Shown here: in pieces, positions 44,503-53,063 of the stretch
Position numbering within the stretch: position 1 is the stretch's first letter
Layout of the letters: every line of letters begins with the position of its first letter
Source of the DNA: Microbacterium sp. Yaish 1
GTDB taxonomy: Bacteria; Actinomycetota; Actinomycetes; Actinomycetales; Microbacteriaceae
Direction: 5' to 3'
NCBI RefSeq assembly: GCF_002245215.1
Contig: NZ_NPMR01000001.1
Coordinates: forward strand, 1,409,888 to 1,473,887
Length of the DNA stretch: 64,000 nt
The notes under the pieces: generated by a model
The model's database searches: none
What the model saw: only the letters and a program-made list of their open reading frames with translations
Told to the model about the DNA's origin: nothing
Made by a program: the position numbers and the translations under genes

Positions 44503-45561
44503 GTGAACGCACGTCGGCCCACCATCTCGGACGTCGCGCATGCGGCCGGGGTCTCGCCGTCGACGGCATCCGTCGTCTTCAGCGGCAAGACTCCCGTGAG
44601 CGAAGCGACCCGCGCGAAGGTCCTCGCGGCCGCCGCCGAGCTCGGATACCTCGGACCCGACCCGCGCGCGGCGTCGCTCCGGCGCGGACGCAGCGGGATC
44701 ATCGGGGTGGTCAGCGGCGGCCGGCTCGGCAGCGTCTTCGGCGACCCGGTCATGCGCACGACGATGGACGCGCTCGCCGACGCGGTCGCCCCCATCGGCG
44801 CCGGCCTGCTGCTGCTGCGCGAAGGCAGCGTCGTCGCGGGCGAGCCGACGCTCATGACGGCTCCCATCGACGCCGCCGTGCTGATCGGATGCAGCGCGCT
44901 GCTGCGCGATCATCTCGCGAGCGTGCGCGCCCGCGGCATCCCGGTCGTCGTCATCGAGGGTGACGGGGGAGAGGGGGTGCCCCGCATCGCGCTCGACAAC
45001 CGTGAGGCTCAGCGTCTGGCGGCCGAGCACGTGCGCGACCTCGGGCACACGAACGTCGTCGCGGTCACGATGCCGGTGCGGTGGGGATCGGAGTCGGGCT
45101 GGCTCTCGCGCGACGACGAGAGCACGGCGTCGGTCGACGTGGTGGCCGACCGGCTCGCCGGATTCCGCGACGTCTTCCCGGATGCCGCCGCCTACGCCGC
45201 CGTCGACAGCTCGATCGACGCCGGCGCCGCGGTCGGTCGCGCCCTCTTCGGCGGCGACGGTCCCCGCCCGACGGCGATCGTCGCCCAGAGCGATCTGCTG
45301 GCCGTCGGTGTCCTTCGCGCCGCAGAGGAGGCCGGTCTGCGGGTGCCCGACGACGTCAGCATCACGGGCTTCGACGGCATCGTCGTCGACGGCCTCGCAC
45401 CGTACGAGCTGACCACCCTCGTGCAGCCCGCGTGGCAGAAGGGGCGCGCTGCCGGCGAGGCCGTCGCCGCGCTGCTCGGCGGCGACACGCCCGACTCGCA
45501 GTGGTTCACCAGTACGTTCCGCATCGGGAACACAACGGCGCCGGTCGCCGCCGAATCTTAG
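44503..45561 (+). CDS. LacI family transcriptional regulator
   Basis: The 352-residue protein starts at GTG. It has an N-terminal LacI helix-turn-helix (TISDVAHAAGVSPSTASVVFSG with hinge ATRAKVLAAAAELGYLGPDPRAASLRRG) and a periplasmic-binding-protein-like sensor domain ending VSITGFDGIVVDG. It presumably represses the divergent MFS transporter. The effector is unknown. Confidence 0.93.
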   Translation: MNARRPTISDVAHAAGVSPSTASVVFSGKTPVSEATRAKVLAAAAELGYLGPDPRAASLRRGRSGIIGVVSGGRLGSVFGDPVMRTTMDALADAVAPIGAGLLLLREGSVVAGEPTLMTAPIDAAVLIGCSALLRDHLASVRARGIPVVVIEGDGGEGVPRIALDNREAQRLAAEHVRDLGHTNVVAVTMPVRWGSESGWLSRDDESTASVDVVADRLAGFRDVFPDAAAYAAVDSSIDAGAAVGRALFGGDGPRPTAIVAQSDLLAVGVLRAAEEAGLRVPDDVSITGFDGIVVDGLAPYELTTLVQPAWQKGRAAGEAVAALLGGDTPDSQWFTSTFRIGNTTAPVAAES

Positions 45562-45633
45562 ATCGCGGGGCGCAGGACCGTCATCCTGTCGGTAAGATGG
45601 ATGACACGACCCCCCACGCCCAGAGGAGGCCTG

Positions 45634-48546
45634 TTGCTGATCTTCCTCGGTGCGTTCGCGGTTCTTCCGTTGGTTCTGCCGTGGTTGATCAAGCGGATCG
45701 GCGCCCGCGCATTCTTCGTCGCAGCCCTGCTGCCCATCGCGGCATTCGTCGATGCGGCCCGCCGCGCTCCTGAGATCCTGAGCGGTGGCATTCCGTTCGA
45801 GTCATACGCCTGGATCCCCCAGCTCGACATCGCGCTGTCGATGCGGATGGACACCCTCGCGTGGATCATGACGCTCATCGTCACGGGCGTCGGCGCGCTC
45901 GTGATGATCTACTGCCGCTGGTACTTCGACGGCAAGAAGGTCGGTGTCGGGCAGTTCTCCGCCGTGCTGCTGGCCTTCGCCGGCGCCATGTACGGCCTCG
46001 TCCTGACCGACGACATCGTCGTGCTGGTGATGTTCTGGGAGATCACGAGCGTCCTCTCCTATCTCCTGATCGGCTTCTACAACGCGCGCGGCGCGAGCCG
46101 GCGCGCGGCCCTGCAGGCTCTGCTCGTCACGACCCTCGGCGGACTCGTGATGCTCATCGGCGTCGTCATGCTCGTCGTCCTCTACGGCACGACGAGCCTG
46201 AGCACGATCGTCGCCTCACCGGCCCCCGACGGCGCGCTGCTGAACATCGCCATCGCGCTCACCCTCGTCGGCGCGCTGAGCAAGTCGGCGATCTTCCCCT
46301 TCCACTTCTGGCTTCCGGGTGCGATGGCCGCACCCACGCCCGTGAGCGCGTACCTCCACGCGGCGGCGATGGTGAAGGCGGGCATCTACCTGATCGCCCG
46401 CCTCGCCCCGGCTTTCGCCCACGAGGACCCGTGGCGCCCGATGGTCATCGGACTCGGCGTCTTCACGATGCTGCTCGGCGGGCTGCAGGCGCTCCGCGAA
46501 TCCGACCTCAAGCGCATCCTCGCCTTCGGCACCGTCAGCCAGCTCGGCATGCTGACGGTCGTGCTGGGCTACGGAGAGCGCAACTCCGCTCTCGCGGGCC
46601 TGGCGCTGCTCGTCGGACACGCGCTCTTCAAGTCATCGCTGTTCCTCGTGGTCGGTGTCATCGACCGGCAGCTGTCCACTCGCGACATCCGTGAACTCTC
46701 CGGGGTGGGCCGGCAGGCGCCGACGCTCGCGGTCTTCTCGATCATCGCGATCGGGTCGATGGTCGGCCTGGCGCCCACCGTCGGCTTCGTCGCGAAAGAG
46801 GCTGCGCTCTCGTCGCTGCTCGAGGGCGGCACCGCCCCCGAGGCCCTCGCACCGCTGATCGGCATCGTGCTCGGCTCGCTCCTGACCACCGCTTACGGCG
46901 CACGCTTCGTGTGGGGCGCGTTCTTCGCGAAGAAGGATGCCGCCGGCCAGGCCCTGCCCCGCACGGAGTGGCCCGACCCGCCCATCGGGTTCCTCGCGGC
47001 GCCGGTGCTGCTGAGCGGCCTGACGATCGTCGGCGGTGTCGCCGCGCCCCTGCTCGACGTCGCGTTCTCCGGCTACGCCGACACGATGCCCGAGGTGGCC
47101 GGCGCCGACGGCTACGAGTACCACCTGGCCCTGTGGCACGGACTCGAGCCGGCGCTGTTCCTCTCGATCGGCAGCATCCTCGCCGGTCTCGTGCTGTTCT
47201 GGTTCGTCGGACGGCGCGACGGCACGCAGCGTCGCTGGCTTCCCTTCACGGCGGTGGACGCCTACAACGGCACGGTCCGCGCGATCGCGCGGACCTCGGT
47301 CTGGACGACGTCGCTGACCCAGCGCGGATCGCTCCCCGTCTACGTCGGAACGATCTTCGTCGTGTTCGTCGCGGCCGAGGGCACCGCGCTCATCGCGCAC
47401 GGCGGCTGGCAGGCAGACCTCGCCGCGTGGCACTCGCCGATGCAGGTCTTCGTCGCGCCGATCATGATCATCGCGGGCATCATCGCCGTGCGCGCCCGCA
47501 AGCGTTACACGGGCGTCGTGCTCGTGTCGGTCACGGGGCTCGGCATGGTCGCGCTCTTCGCGTCGGCCGGTGCGCCCGACCTCGCGCTGACGCAGATCCT
47601 CGTCGAGACCGTGACGCTCATCGCCTTCGCGCTGGTGCTGCGCCGCATCCCCTCGCGGATGGGTGACCACAACGCCTCGGTCTGGCCGATCGGGCGCGCG
47701 CTGCTGGGCATCGGCGTCGGCGCGACGATGGCTCTCGTGGCGATCGTCGCGACCAGCGCCCGTGTCGCCGAGCCCATCTCGACCGCGTTCCCCGACCTCG
47801 CCTACGAGATCGGTCACGGCAAGAACGTCGTCAACGTGACCCTCGTCGACCTGCGCGGCTGGGACACGATGGGCGAGCTGTCGGTGCTCATCCTCGCGGC
47901 GACGGGCGTGGCGTCGCTCGTCTTCGTCACCCACCGTTCCGACACGCTCTCGCGCGCGATCTCGTCGCTGCCGACGGGAGCGCTCCGTACGCGTCGTCCG
48001 CTCGTCGAGACGGCGGAGGGGCCGCGTCCCCGTGCGGGCTCGGGCTCGTCGCGGCAGGCCTGGCTCGTGGGCGGTCAGAAGCTCCGGCCCGAGACGCGCT
48101 CGATCATGCTCGAGGTGATCGTCCGCATCCTGTTCCACACGATCATCGTCGTCTCGCTCTACCTGCTCTTCGCCGGCCACAACCTGCCCGGCGGCGGCTT
48201 CGCCGGCGGGCTCGTCGCGGGGATGGCGCTCGTCATGCGCTACGTCGCGGGCGGCCCGTACGAGCTCGGCGCCGCGGCTCCCACGGATGCCGGGCGGCTG
48301 CTGGGCGTCGGGATGGCGCTCGCCGTCGGCACGGCCGTCGTCCCCCTCTTCTTCGGCGCGCCGGCCCTCACGAGCACCTTCTGGGAGGCGGAGCTGCCGG
48401 TCCTCGGCCATGTCGAGTTCGTCACCTCGACGATCTTCGACGTCGGCGTGTATCTCGTCGTCATCGGACTCGTCCTCGACGTGCTCCGCTCGCTGGGCGC
48501 TGAAGTCGACCGCCAGCGCAAGGAGCGAGAGGAGCTCGCCCGATGA
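45634..48546 (+). CDS. mrpA: Na+/H+ antiporter subunit A with fused subunit B (MrpA-MrpB)
   Basis: The protein of about 970 residues carries a NuoL-like proton channel with SKSAIFPFHFWLPGAMAAPTPVSAYLHAAAMVKAG, an MrpA-specific DUF4040 region, and a C-terminal MrpB-like domain (RILFHTIIVVSLYLLFAGHNLPGGGFAGGLVAG). TTG 45634 is preferred because AGAGGAGG lies just upstream and a TAAGAT -10 element at 45593-45598 would leave the ATG at 45601 untranscribed. First gene of the mrp operon. Confidence 0.92.
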   Translation: MLIFLGAFAVLPLVLPWLIKRIGARAFFVAALLPIAAFVDAARRAPEILSGGIPFESYAWIPQLDIALSMRMDTLAWIMTLIVTGVGALVMIYCRWYFDGKKVGVGQFSAVLLAFAGAMYGLVLTDDIVVLVMFWEITSVLSYLLIGFYNARGASRRAALQALLVTTLGGLVMLIGVVMLVVLYGTTSLSTIVASPAPDGALLNIAIALTLVGALSKSAIFPFHFWLPGAMAAPTPVSAYLHAAAMVKAGIYLIARLAPAFAHEDPWRPMVIGLGVFTMLLGGLQALRESDLKRILAFGTVSQLGMLTVVLGYGERNSALAGLALLVGHALFKSSLFLVVGVIDRQLSTRDIRELSGVGRQAPTLAVFSIIAIGSMVGLAPTVGFVAKEAALSSLLEGGTAPEALAPLIGIVLGSLLTTAYGARFVWGAFFAKKDAAGQALPRTEWPDPPIGFLAAPVLLSGLTIVGGVAAPLLDVAFSGYADTMPEVAGADGYEYHLALWHGLEPALFLSIGSILAGLVLFWFVGRRDGTQRRWLPFTAVDAYNGTVRAIARTSVWTTSLTQRGSLPVYVGTIFVVFVAAEGTALIAHGGWQADLAAWHSPMQVFVAPIMIIAGIIAVRARKRYTGVVLVSVTGLGMVALFASAGAPDLALTQILVETVTLIAFALVLRRIPSRMGDHNASVWPIGRALLGIGVGATMALVAIVATSARVAEPISTAFPDLAYEIGHGKNVVNVTLVDLRGWDTMGELSVLILAATGVASLVFVTHRSDTLSRAISSLPTGALRTRRPLVETAEGPRPRAGSGSSRQAWLVGGQKLRPETRSIMLEVIVRILFHTIIVVSLYLLFAGHNLPGGGFAGGLVAGMALVMRYVAGGPYELGAAAPTDAGRLLGVGMALAVGTAVVPLFFGAPALTSTFWEAELPVLGHVEFVTSTIFDVGVYLVVIGLVLDVLRSLGAEVDRQRKEREELAR

Positions 48547-49064
48547 ACGTCTCGCTGATCCTCATCATCGTCATGGGTGTCCTGTTCGCCGCCGGCGTCT
48601 ACGCGATGCTCGAGCGCAGCCTGACGCGCGTGCTCATCGGGTTCCTGCTGCTCGGCAACGCGGCCAACCTGTTCCTCCTCGTCGTCATGGGCGCGCCCGG
48701 CGTCGCCCCGTTCTACGGCTCCGCCGACGACCCCTCGGAGTTCAGCGACCCGCTGCCGCAGGCCCTGACGCTCACGGCGATCGTCATCACCTTCGCGGTG
48801 TCGGCGTTCCTGCTGGCCCTCATCTACCGCTCCTGGCAGCTCGGCCAGGCCGACACGGTCGAGGACGACGAGGCCGACCTCGCCGTGCGCGGCCGGGTCA
48901 CCGAGGACGACGAGGGCATGGACCAGGAGATCACCGATGAGGATGACGACGCCACGACAGACTTCGTCGGCGACCAGACCTCGCCCATCACCGTGCTGCA
49001 CTCGCGCGACTTCGACGCGCTGCGCGACGATGCGCCCACCGATCGCCCCGGAGGAGACCGATGA
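48543..49064 (+). CDS. mrpC: Na+/H+ antiporter subunit C (MrpC)
   Basis: The 173-residue NuoK-like protein has three membrane helices (VSLILIIVMGVLFAAGVYAMLERSLTRVLIGFLLLGNAANLF). It also has a long acidic cytoplasmic extension after residue 100 that is absent from short MrpC proteins. ATGA overlaps join it to mrpA and mrpD. Confidence 0.93.
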   Translation: MNVSLILIIVMGVLFAAGVYAMLERSLTRVLIGFLLLGNAANLFLLVVMGAPGVAPFYGSADDPSEFSDPLPQALTLTAIVITFAVSAFLLALIYRSWQLGQADTVEDDEADLAVRGRVTEDDEGMDQEITDEDDDATTDFVGDQTSPITVLHSRDFDALRDDAPTDRPGGDR

Positions 49065-50626
49065 GCGCCCTGGTTCCCCTCCTCGTGACGCTGCCCCTGC
49101 TGGGGGCTGCGGTCGCGCTGATCTTCGGTCGCCGCCGTCGTATCCAGGTCGGCGTCTCGATCGTCACGCTCACCGCGACGCTCGTGATCGCGGCGGTGCT
49201 GCTGAACGTCATCAACGCCACCGGCGTGCCGATCGCGGTCTCGGTGGGCGGGTGGCCGATCCCCTTCGGCATCGTGCTCTACGTCGACCGGCTGGCCGCC
49301 TTGCTGGTGGTCGTCTCGAGCGTCGTCCTGCTCGCGGTTCTGCTCTTCTCGGTCGGCCAGGGCGCCGCCGACGGTGACGACGAGACGCCGGTCTCGATCT
49401 TCCACCCGTCGTACCTCATCCTCTCGGCGGGCATCTTCAACGCCTTCATCGCGGGCGATCTGTTCAACCTGTACGTCGGGTTCGAGATCCTGCTCGTCGC
49501 GTCCTACGTGCTCATCACGCTCGGCTCGACCGAGTCGCGCATCCGCACGGGCGTCGTCTACATCGTCGTCTCGCTCGTGTCGTCGATCCTGTTCCTCTCC
49601 GCCATCGCCGCGATCTACGGCGCGCTGGGCACCGTCAACATGGTGCAGCTCTCGCAGCGGATGACGGAGCTGCCGCAGGAGACGCAGCTCGTGCTGCACC
49701 TGCTGCTGCTGCTCGCGTTCAGCATCAAGGCCGCGGTCTTCCCGCTGTCGTTCTGGCTGCCCGACTCGTATCCGACGGCTCCCGCGCCCGTCACCGCGGT
49801 GTTCGCGGGCCTGCTGACGAAGGTCGGCGTGTACGCGATCATCCGCACCGAGACGGAGATCTTCCAGGACAACAGCGTCAACACGCTGCTGCTGATCGTG
49901 GCGCTGGCGACGATGATCGTCGGGGTGCTCGGCGCCGTCGCGCAGGCCGAGCTCAAACGCATCCTGTCGTTCACGCTGGTGAGCCACATCGGCTACATGA
50001 TCTTCGGCCTCGCGATCGCGACGCCCGCGGCCGTCGGGGCGACGATCTACTACATCGTCCATCACATCGTCGTGCAGACGACCCTCTTCCTCGCGGTCGG
50101 TCTCGTCGAACGCCGGGCCGGGTCGACCTCGATCCTGAAGGTGAAGGGCCTCATGCGGGCAGCGCCGCTGCTGGCGGTGCTGTACTTCATCCCGGCGATC
50201 AACCTCGGGGGGCTTCCGCCGTTCTCGGGCTTCATCGGAAAGTACGCGCTCTTCGATGCGGCCGCCGACGAGGGCACCCCCCTCATGTACGTGCTGATCG
50301 TCGCGGGCATCATCACCTCGCTGCTCACCCTCTACGCCCTGATGCGTGCGTGGAACCTCTCGTTCTGGCGCGAGAAGGACGAGGTCGGCGAGGGTGAGAG
50401 CGAGACCGACTCGCGTATCGCCTACCTCGGGGATGCCGAGGGGGCCGACGTCCAGACCGAGAAGCGCGTCATCCCGCGCATCATGACGACCGCGACGGCC
50501 GGAATGGTCGCGGTGACCGTGGCGCTGACCGTCTTCGCCGGGCCCCTGTACGACCTGTGCGCCGCCATCGGAGAATCGCTCCTGCAGCCGGTCACGATCA
50601 GTCAGCTCGAGCAGGAGGTGCAGTGA
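49061..50626 (+). CDS. mrpD: Na+/H+ antiporter subunit D (MrpD)
   Basis: The 521-residue NuoN/NuoM-like membrane protein has 14 helices, with landmarks FNLYVGFEILLVASYVL, FSIKAAVFPLSFWLPDSYPTAPAPVTAVFAGLLTKVGVYA and AELKRILSFTLVSHIGYM. It forms part of the ion-translocating core. It overlaps mrpC and mrpE. Confidence 0.95.
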   Translation: MSALVPLLVTLPLLGAAVALIFGRRRRIQVGVSIVTLTATLVIAAVLLNVINATGVPIAVSVGGWPIPFGIVLYVDRLAALLVVVSSVVLLAVLLFSVGQGAADGDDETPVSIFHPSYLILSAGIFNAFIAGDLFNLYVGFEILLVASYVLITLGSTESRIRTGVVYIVVSLVSSILFLSAIAAIYGALGTVNMVQLSQRMTELPQETQLVLHLLLLLAFSIKAAVFPLSFWLPDSYPTAPAPVTAVFAGLLTKVGVYAIIRTETEIFQDNSVNTLLLIVALATMIVGVLGAVAQAELKRILSFTLVSHIGYMIFGLAIATPAAVGATIYYIVHHIVVQTTLFLAVGLVERRAGSTSILKVKGLMRAAPLLAVLYFIPAINLGGLPPFSGFIGKYALFDAAADEGTPLMYVLIVAGIITSLLTLYALMRAWNLSFWREKDEVGEGESETDSRIAYLGDAEGADVQTEKRVIPRIMTTATAGMVAVTVALTVFAGPLYDLCAAIGESLLQPVTISQLEQEVQ

Positions 50627-51192
50627 TGATGGGCGAGGCCAAGCGCAACGCCGCGACCGCACTCTGGCGACAGCTGCCGTTCTTCGTCTGGCTGGTCGCG
50701 CTGTGGATGCTGCTGTGGGGTCAGTTCACCGTGCTCGCGGCGCTGACCGGCATCGTGGTGGCCCTCTTCGTGACGCGCGTGTTCCGGCTGCCGCCGGTCG
50801 AGCTGTCGGGCCGGGTCAACATCTGGTGGGGCGTCGTCTTCTTCCTCGAGTTCCTCCTCTCGCTCGTCAAGGGATCGCTGCTGGTCGCCTGGCAGGTCAT
50901 CGATCCGCGCCGTCAGCCGGGCGCCGCGATCATCGCCGTGCCGCTGCGCACCGATGACGACCTGATCATGACGCACGTCGCGGTGACGGCATCCCTCATC
51001 CCCGGCTCGCTGATCATCGACATCGACCGCGACCGCCGCATCCTGTACGTGCACGCCATCGGCATCCGCACGCAGGAGCAGCTCGAGCACCAGCGGCGCG
51101 AGATCCAGCACTGGGAGGAGCGCATCGTCCGGGCGGTCGGCTCGAAGGAGCAGGCGCACCAGCTGTCGGACCTGCGGAGGGAGCGCTCATGA
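50626..51192 (+). CDS. mrpE: Na+/H+ antiporter subunit E (MrpE)
   Basis: The protein of about 188 residues has two N-terminal helices, then an MrpE domain with PPVELSGRVNIWWGVVFFLEFLLSLVKGSLLVAWQVIDPR and HVAVTASLIPGSLIIDID. AGGAGG precedes two adjacent ATGs (50626 and 50629). The first overlaps the mrpD stop. Confidence 0.93.
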   Translation: MMGEAKRNAATALWRQLPFFVWLVALWMLLWGQFTVLAALTGIVVALFVTRVFRLPPVELSGRVNIWWGVVFFLEFLLSLVKGSLLVAWQVIDPRRQPGAAIIAVPLRTDDDLIMTHVAVTASLIPGSLIIDIDRDRRILYVHAIGIRTQEQLEHQRREIQHWEERIVRAVGSKEQAHQLSDLRRERS

Positions 51193-51461
51193 CCTGGCTC
51201 ATCGTCGCCATCTCGGTCGTCTTCGCCGTCTCGGCGCTGCTCACGCTGTGGCGCATCATCGTCGGCCCGTCGATCCTCGACCGCGCCGTCGCCTCGGATG
51301 TGCTCCTGACGCTCGTGATCTGCGCGCTCGGCGCCGAGATGGCGATCAACCATCACACCCGCACCTTGCCCGTGCTGCTGATCGTCGCCGCCGTCGGCGT
51401 GTTCGGTTCGATCTCGATCGCGCGCTTCGTCGCGCGGAAGGACAACACGGACGCATCATGA
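51189..51461 (+). CDS. mrpF: Na+/H+ antiporter subunit F (MrpF)
   Basis: The 90-residue protein has three helices with the typical LWRIIVGPSILDRAVASDVLL. ATGA overlaps join it to mrpE and mrpG. Confidence 0.93.
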   Translation: MTWLIVAISVVFAVSALLTLWRIIVGPSILDRAVASDVLLTLVICALGAEMAINHHTRTLPVLLIVAAVGVFGSISIARFVARKDNTDAS

Positions 51462-51808
51462 CCATCACCGACGTCATCGCCCTCGTGCTCGTCCTCATCG
51501 GGGCGCTGCTGTGCCTCACCGCGGCGATCGGCCTGCTGCGTTTCCGCGACGTGCCGACCCGCCTTCACGCGGCCACGAAGCCGCAGGTGCTCGGCTTCAT
51601 CCTGATCTGCATCGCGGTCGGCGTCTCGCTGCACTCGTGGCCCGTCGTCGCCTTCCTCGTGCCGGTGGCCCTGATCCAGCTCGCGACCGCACCGCTGTCG
51701 GCCCACATGGTCGGACGTCAGGCGTACCGCAACAAGAAGCTCGACGGCGACTCGCTCTTCGTCGACGAGTTCGCCGACGCTCCGGCGCCGAGCGACACCC
51801 GCGACTGA
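51458..51808 (+). CDS. mrpG: Na+/H+ antiporter subunit G (MrpG)
   Basis: The 116-residue protein has the MrpG pattern FLCLTAAIGLLRFRDVPTRLHAATKPQVLG-like core, three helices and a charged tail. It completes the A/B-C-D-E-F-G set, so the operon is whole. These complexes exchange Na+ for protons and support pH and salt tolerance. Confidence 0.93.
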   Translation: MTITDVIALVLVLIGALLCLTAAIGLLRFRDVPTRLHAATKPQVLGFILICIAVGVSLHSWPVVAFLVPVALIQLATAPLSAHMVGRQAYRNKKLDGDSLFVDEFADAPAPSDTRD

Positions 51809-51822
51809 GGCGCGACGACGCG

Positions 51823-52407
51823 CTAGCCGGCGAGCGAGTCGAGGTGGCGCGTGAGCACCTCGTCGGCGTCGACGGCCGTGTCGTTCGACGAGGTCCAGAT
51901 GAGGTGCAGCGCCAGCCCGTCGAGGAGCGCGTGCAGTCGCTCCGTCTCGAGGTCCGGGTCGAGGTCGGGCGCGAGCTCTCCCGCTTCGGCGAGCTCCTGC
52001 AGCGCGGCGGCACAGACCCGATGGACGCCGTCGTGCAGCTCGCGGGCGTGGCCCTGCAAGCCGTCATCGGTGAGCGCGAGCCGGTTCAGCTGCAGCTGAA
52101 CCAGGAGCTCGGTGCGCCGCGAATCGTCGAGCGGCAGCAGCTCGAGCATCCAGCGCATCGCGCGTTCGCGGCCCTGGCCGGTCACGGCGAGCAGGCGGGC
52201 CGTGACGTCCTGTTGCAGTCGCTCGAAGCAGAACCGGCGCAGCTCATCCTGCGTGGGGAACGCGCGACGAAGGGACGCGGTGGCGATCCCCGCCTCGTCG
52301 GCCACCCGCCGCACCGACAGAGCCGCGATCCCGTCGCGCGCGAGCACCCGGAACGCGGCGGCGGCGATCTCGTCGTTGCGGTGGTCGTGGTCGATCAAGC
52401 GGGGCAT
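51823..52407 (-). CDS. TetR family transcriptional regulator
   Basis: The 194-residue protein has the TetR helix-turn-helix AAAAFRVLARDGIAALSVRRVADEAGIATASLRRAFPTQDEL and a C-terminal domain of the BetI-like type. It is second in an operon with the membrane protein at 52415, 7 nt apart, and probably binds the palindrome at 52990-53009. Confidence 0.9.
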   Translation of the reverse strand: MPRLIDHDHRNDEIAAAAFRVLARDGIAALSVRRVADEAGIATASLRRAFPTQDELRRFCFERLQQDVTARLLAVTGQGRERAMRWMLELLPLDDSRRTELLVQLQLNRLALTDDGLQGHARELHDGVHRVCAAALQELAEAGELAPDLDPDLETERLHALLDGLALHLIWTSSNDTAVDADEVLTRHLDSLAG

Positions 52408-52414
52408 GCGATCA

Positions 52415-52954
52415 TCATCCCGCAGTCACGGGAGCACGTTTGGGCCACACGGAGTAGCTGATCGCCCACAGCAGATCGATTCCCACGATCACCCCGAGGA
52501 TCGGGAAGAACCCGAGCAGCTCCGAGGTGCGGTCCGCGTCGCCGACGATGAGGATGAGCCCACCCAGGATCGCTGCCGCGATCGCCGATGCCAGCAGCGT
52601 GCGCGGGACGTCCTTCCAGCAGGCGACGGCATACGCCGCGCCGTACAGCGCGGGGCGCGGGGCCGCGCCCCGGAAGCGCGTGGCGACCTTGGCGTCGGCC
52701 CAGGCGATCATCCGGTGCCCGTACGCGACCGAGATGCCGATGTAGAGCGCGGCGAGGCCGTGGTGCCAGGAGGCCGTCCCGCCGCCGAGCAGGTCCGCCG
52801 CGACGAGCAGCAGCAGGATGAGGTCGATCAGCGGCGCTGCGACGAGCAGCATCGCACCGAGTCGGGGGCGGTTGAGGGCGTAGCGGGCGATGAGGCCCGC
52901 GATGATCGCGACCCAGAACCCCACCTCGCAGGCGATGATGGCGGCCAGAATCAT
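52415..52954 (-). CDS. Multi-span membrane protein, TetR-linked
   Basis: The 179-residue protein has about five helices and no catalytic motif I recognise. GAGAGGA precedes the ATG. Phrases include GTASWHHGLAALYIGISVAYGHRMIAWADAK and an ending SYSVWPKRAPVTAG. It resembles small conserved membrane proteins of unknown function that TetR regulators often control. Confidence 0.75.
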   Translation of the reverse strand: MILAAIIACEVGFWVAIIAGLIARYALNRPRLGAMLLVAAPLIDLILLLLVAADLLGGGTASWHHGLAALYIGISVAYGHRMIAWADAKVATRFRGAAPRPALYGAAYAVACWKDVPRTLLASAIAAAILGGLILIVGDADRTSELLGFFPILGVIVGIDLLWAISYSVWPKRAPVTAG

Positions 52955-52989
52955 GGACGAGTCCTCTCGAGTCAGGGGGATGCCGTGAT

Positions 52990-53009
52990 GCTAGCACGCG
53001 CGTGTTAGC
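52990..53009. promoter_or_regulatory. 20-bp palindromic TetR-type operator
   Basis: GCTAGCACGC and GCGTGTTAGC are inverted copies with one mismatch. The site lies 36 bp upstream of the membrane-protein start and just before the divergent phosphatase gene, so it could influence both. Confidence 0.7.
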
Positions 53010-53063
53010 AAAATCATGTCACTCGGCGACCCGGAGCGGGCCCGAGTCGTATTGACTGGAGGC

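Noticed and set aside
46633..50662. Minus-strand frames of about 600 codons opposite the mrp operon
   Set aside because: They are charged, repetitive antisense frames. The plus strand holds a complete Mrp operon.
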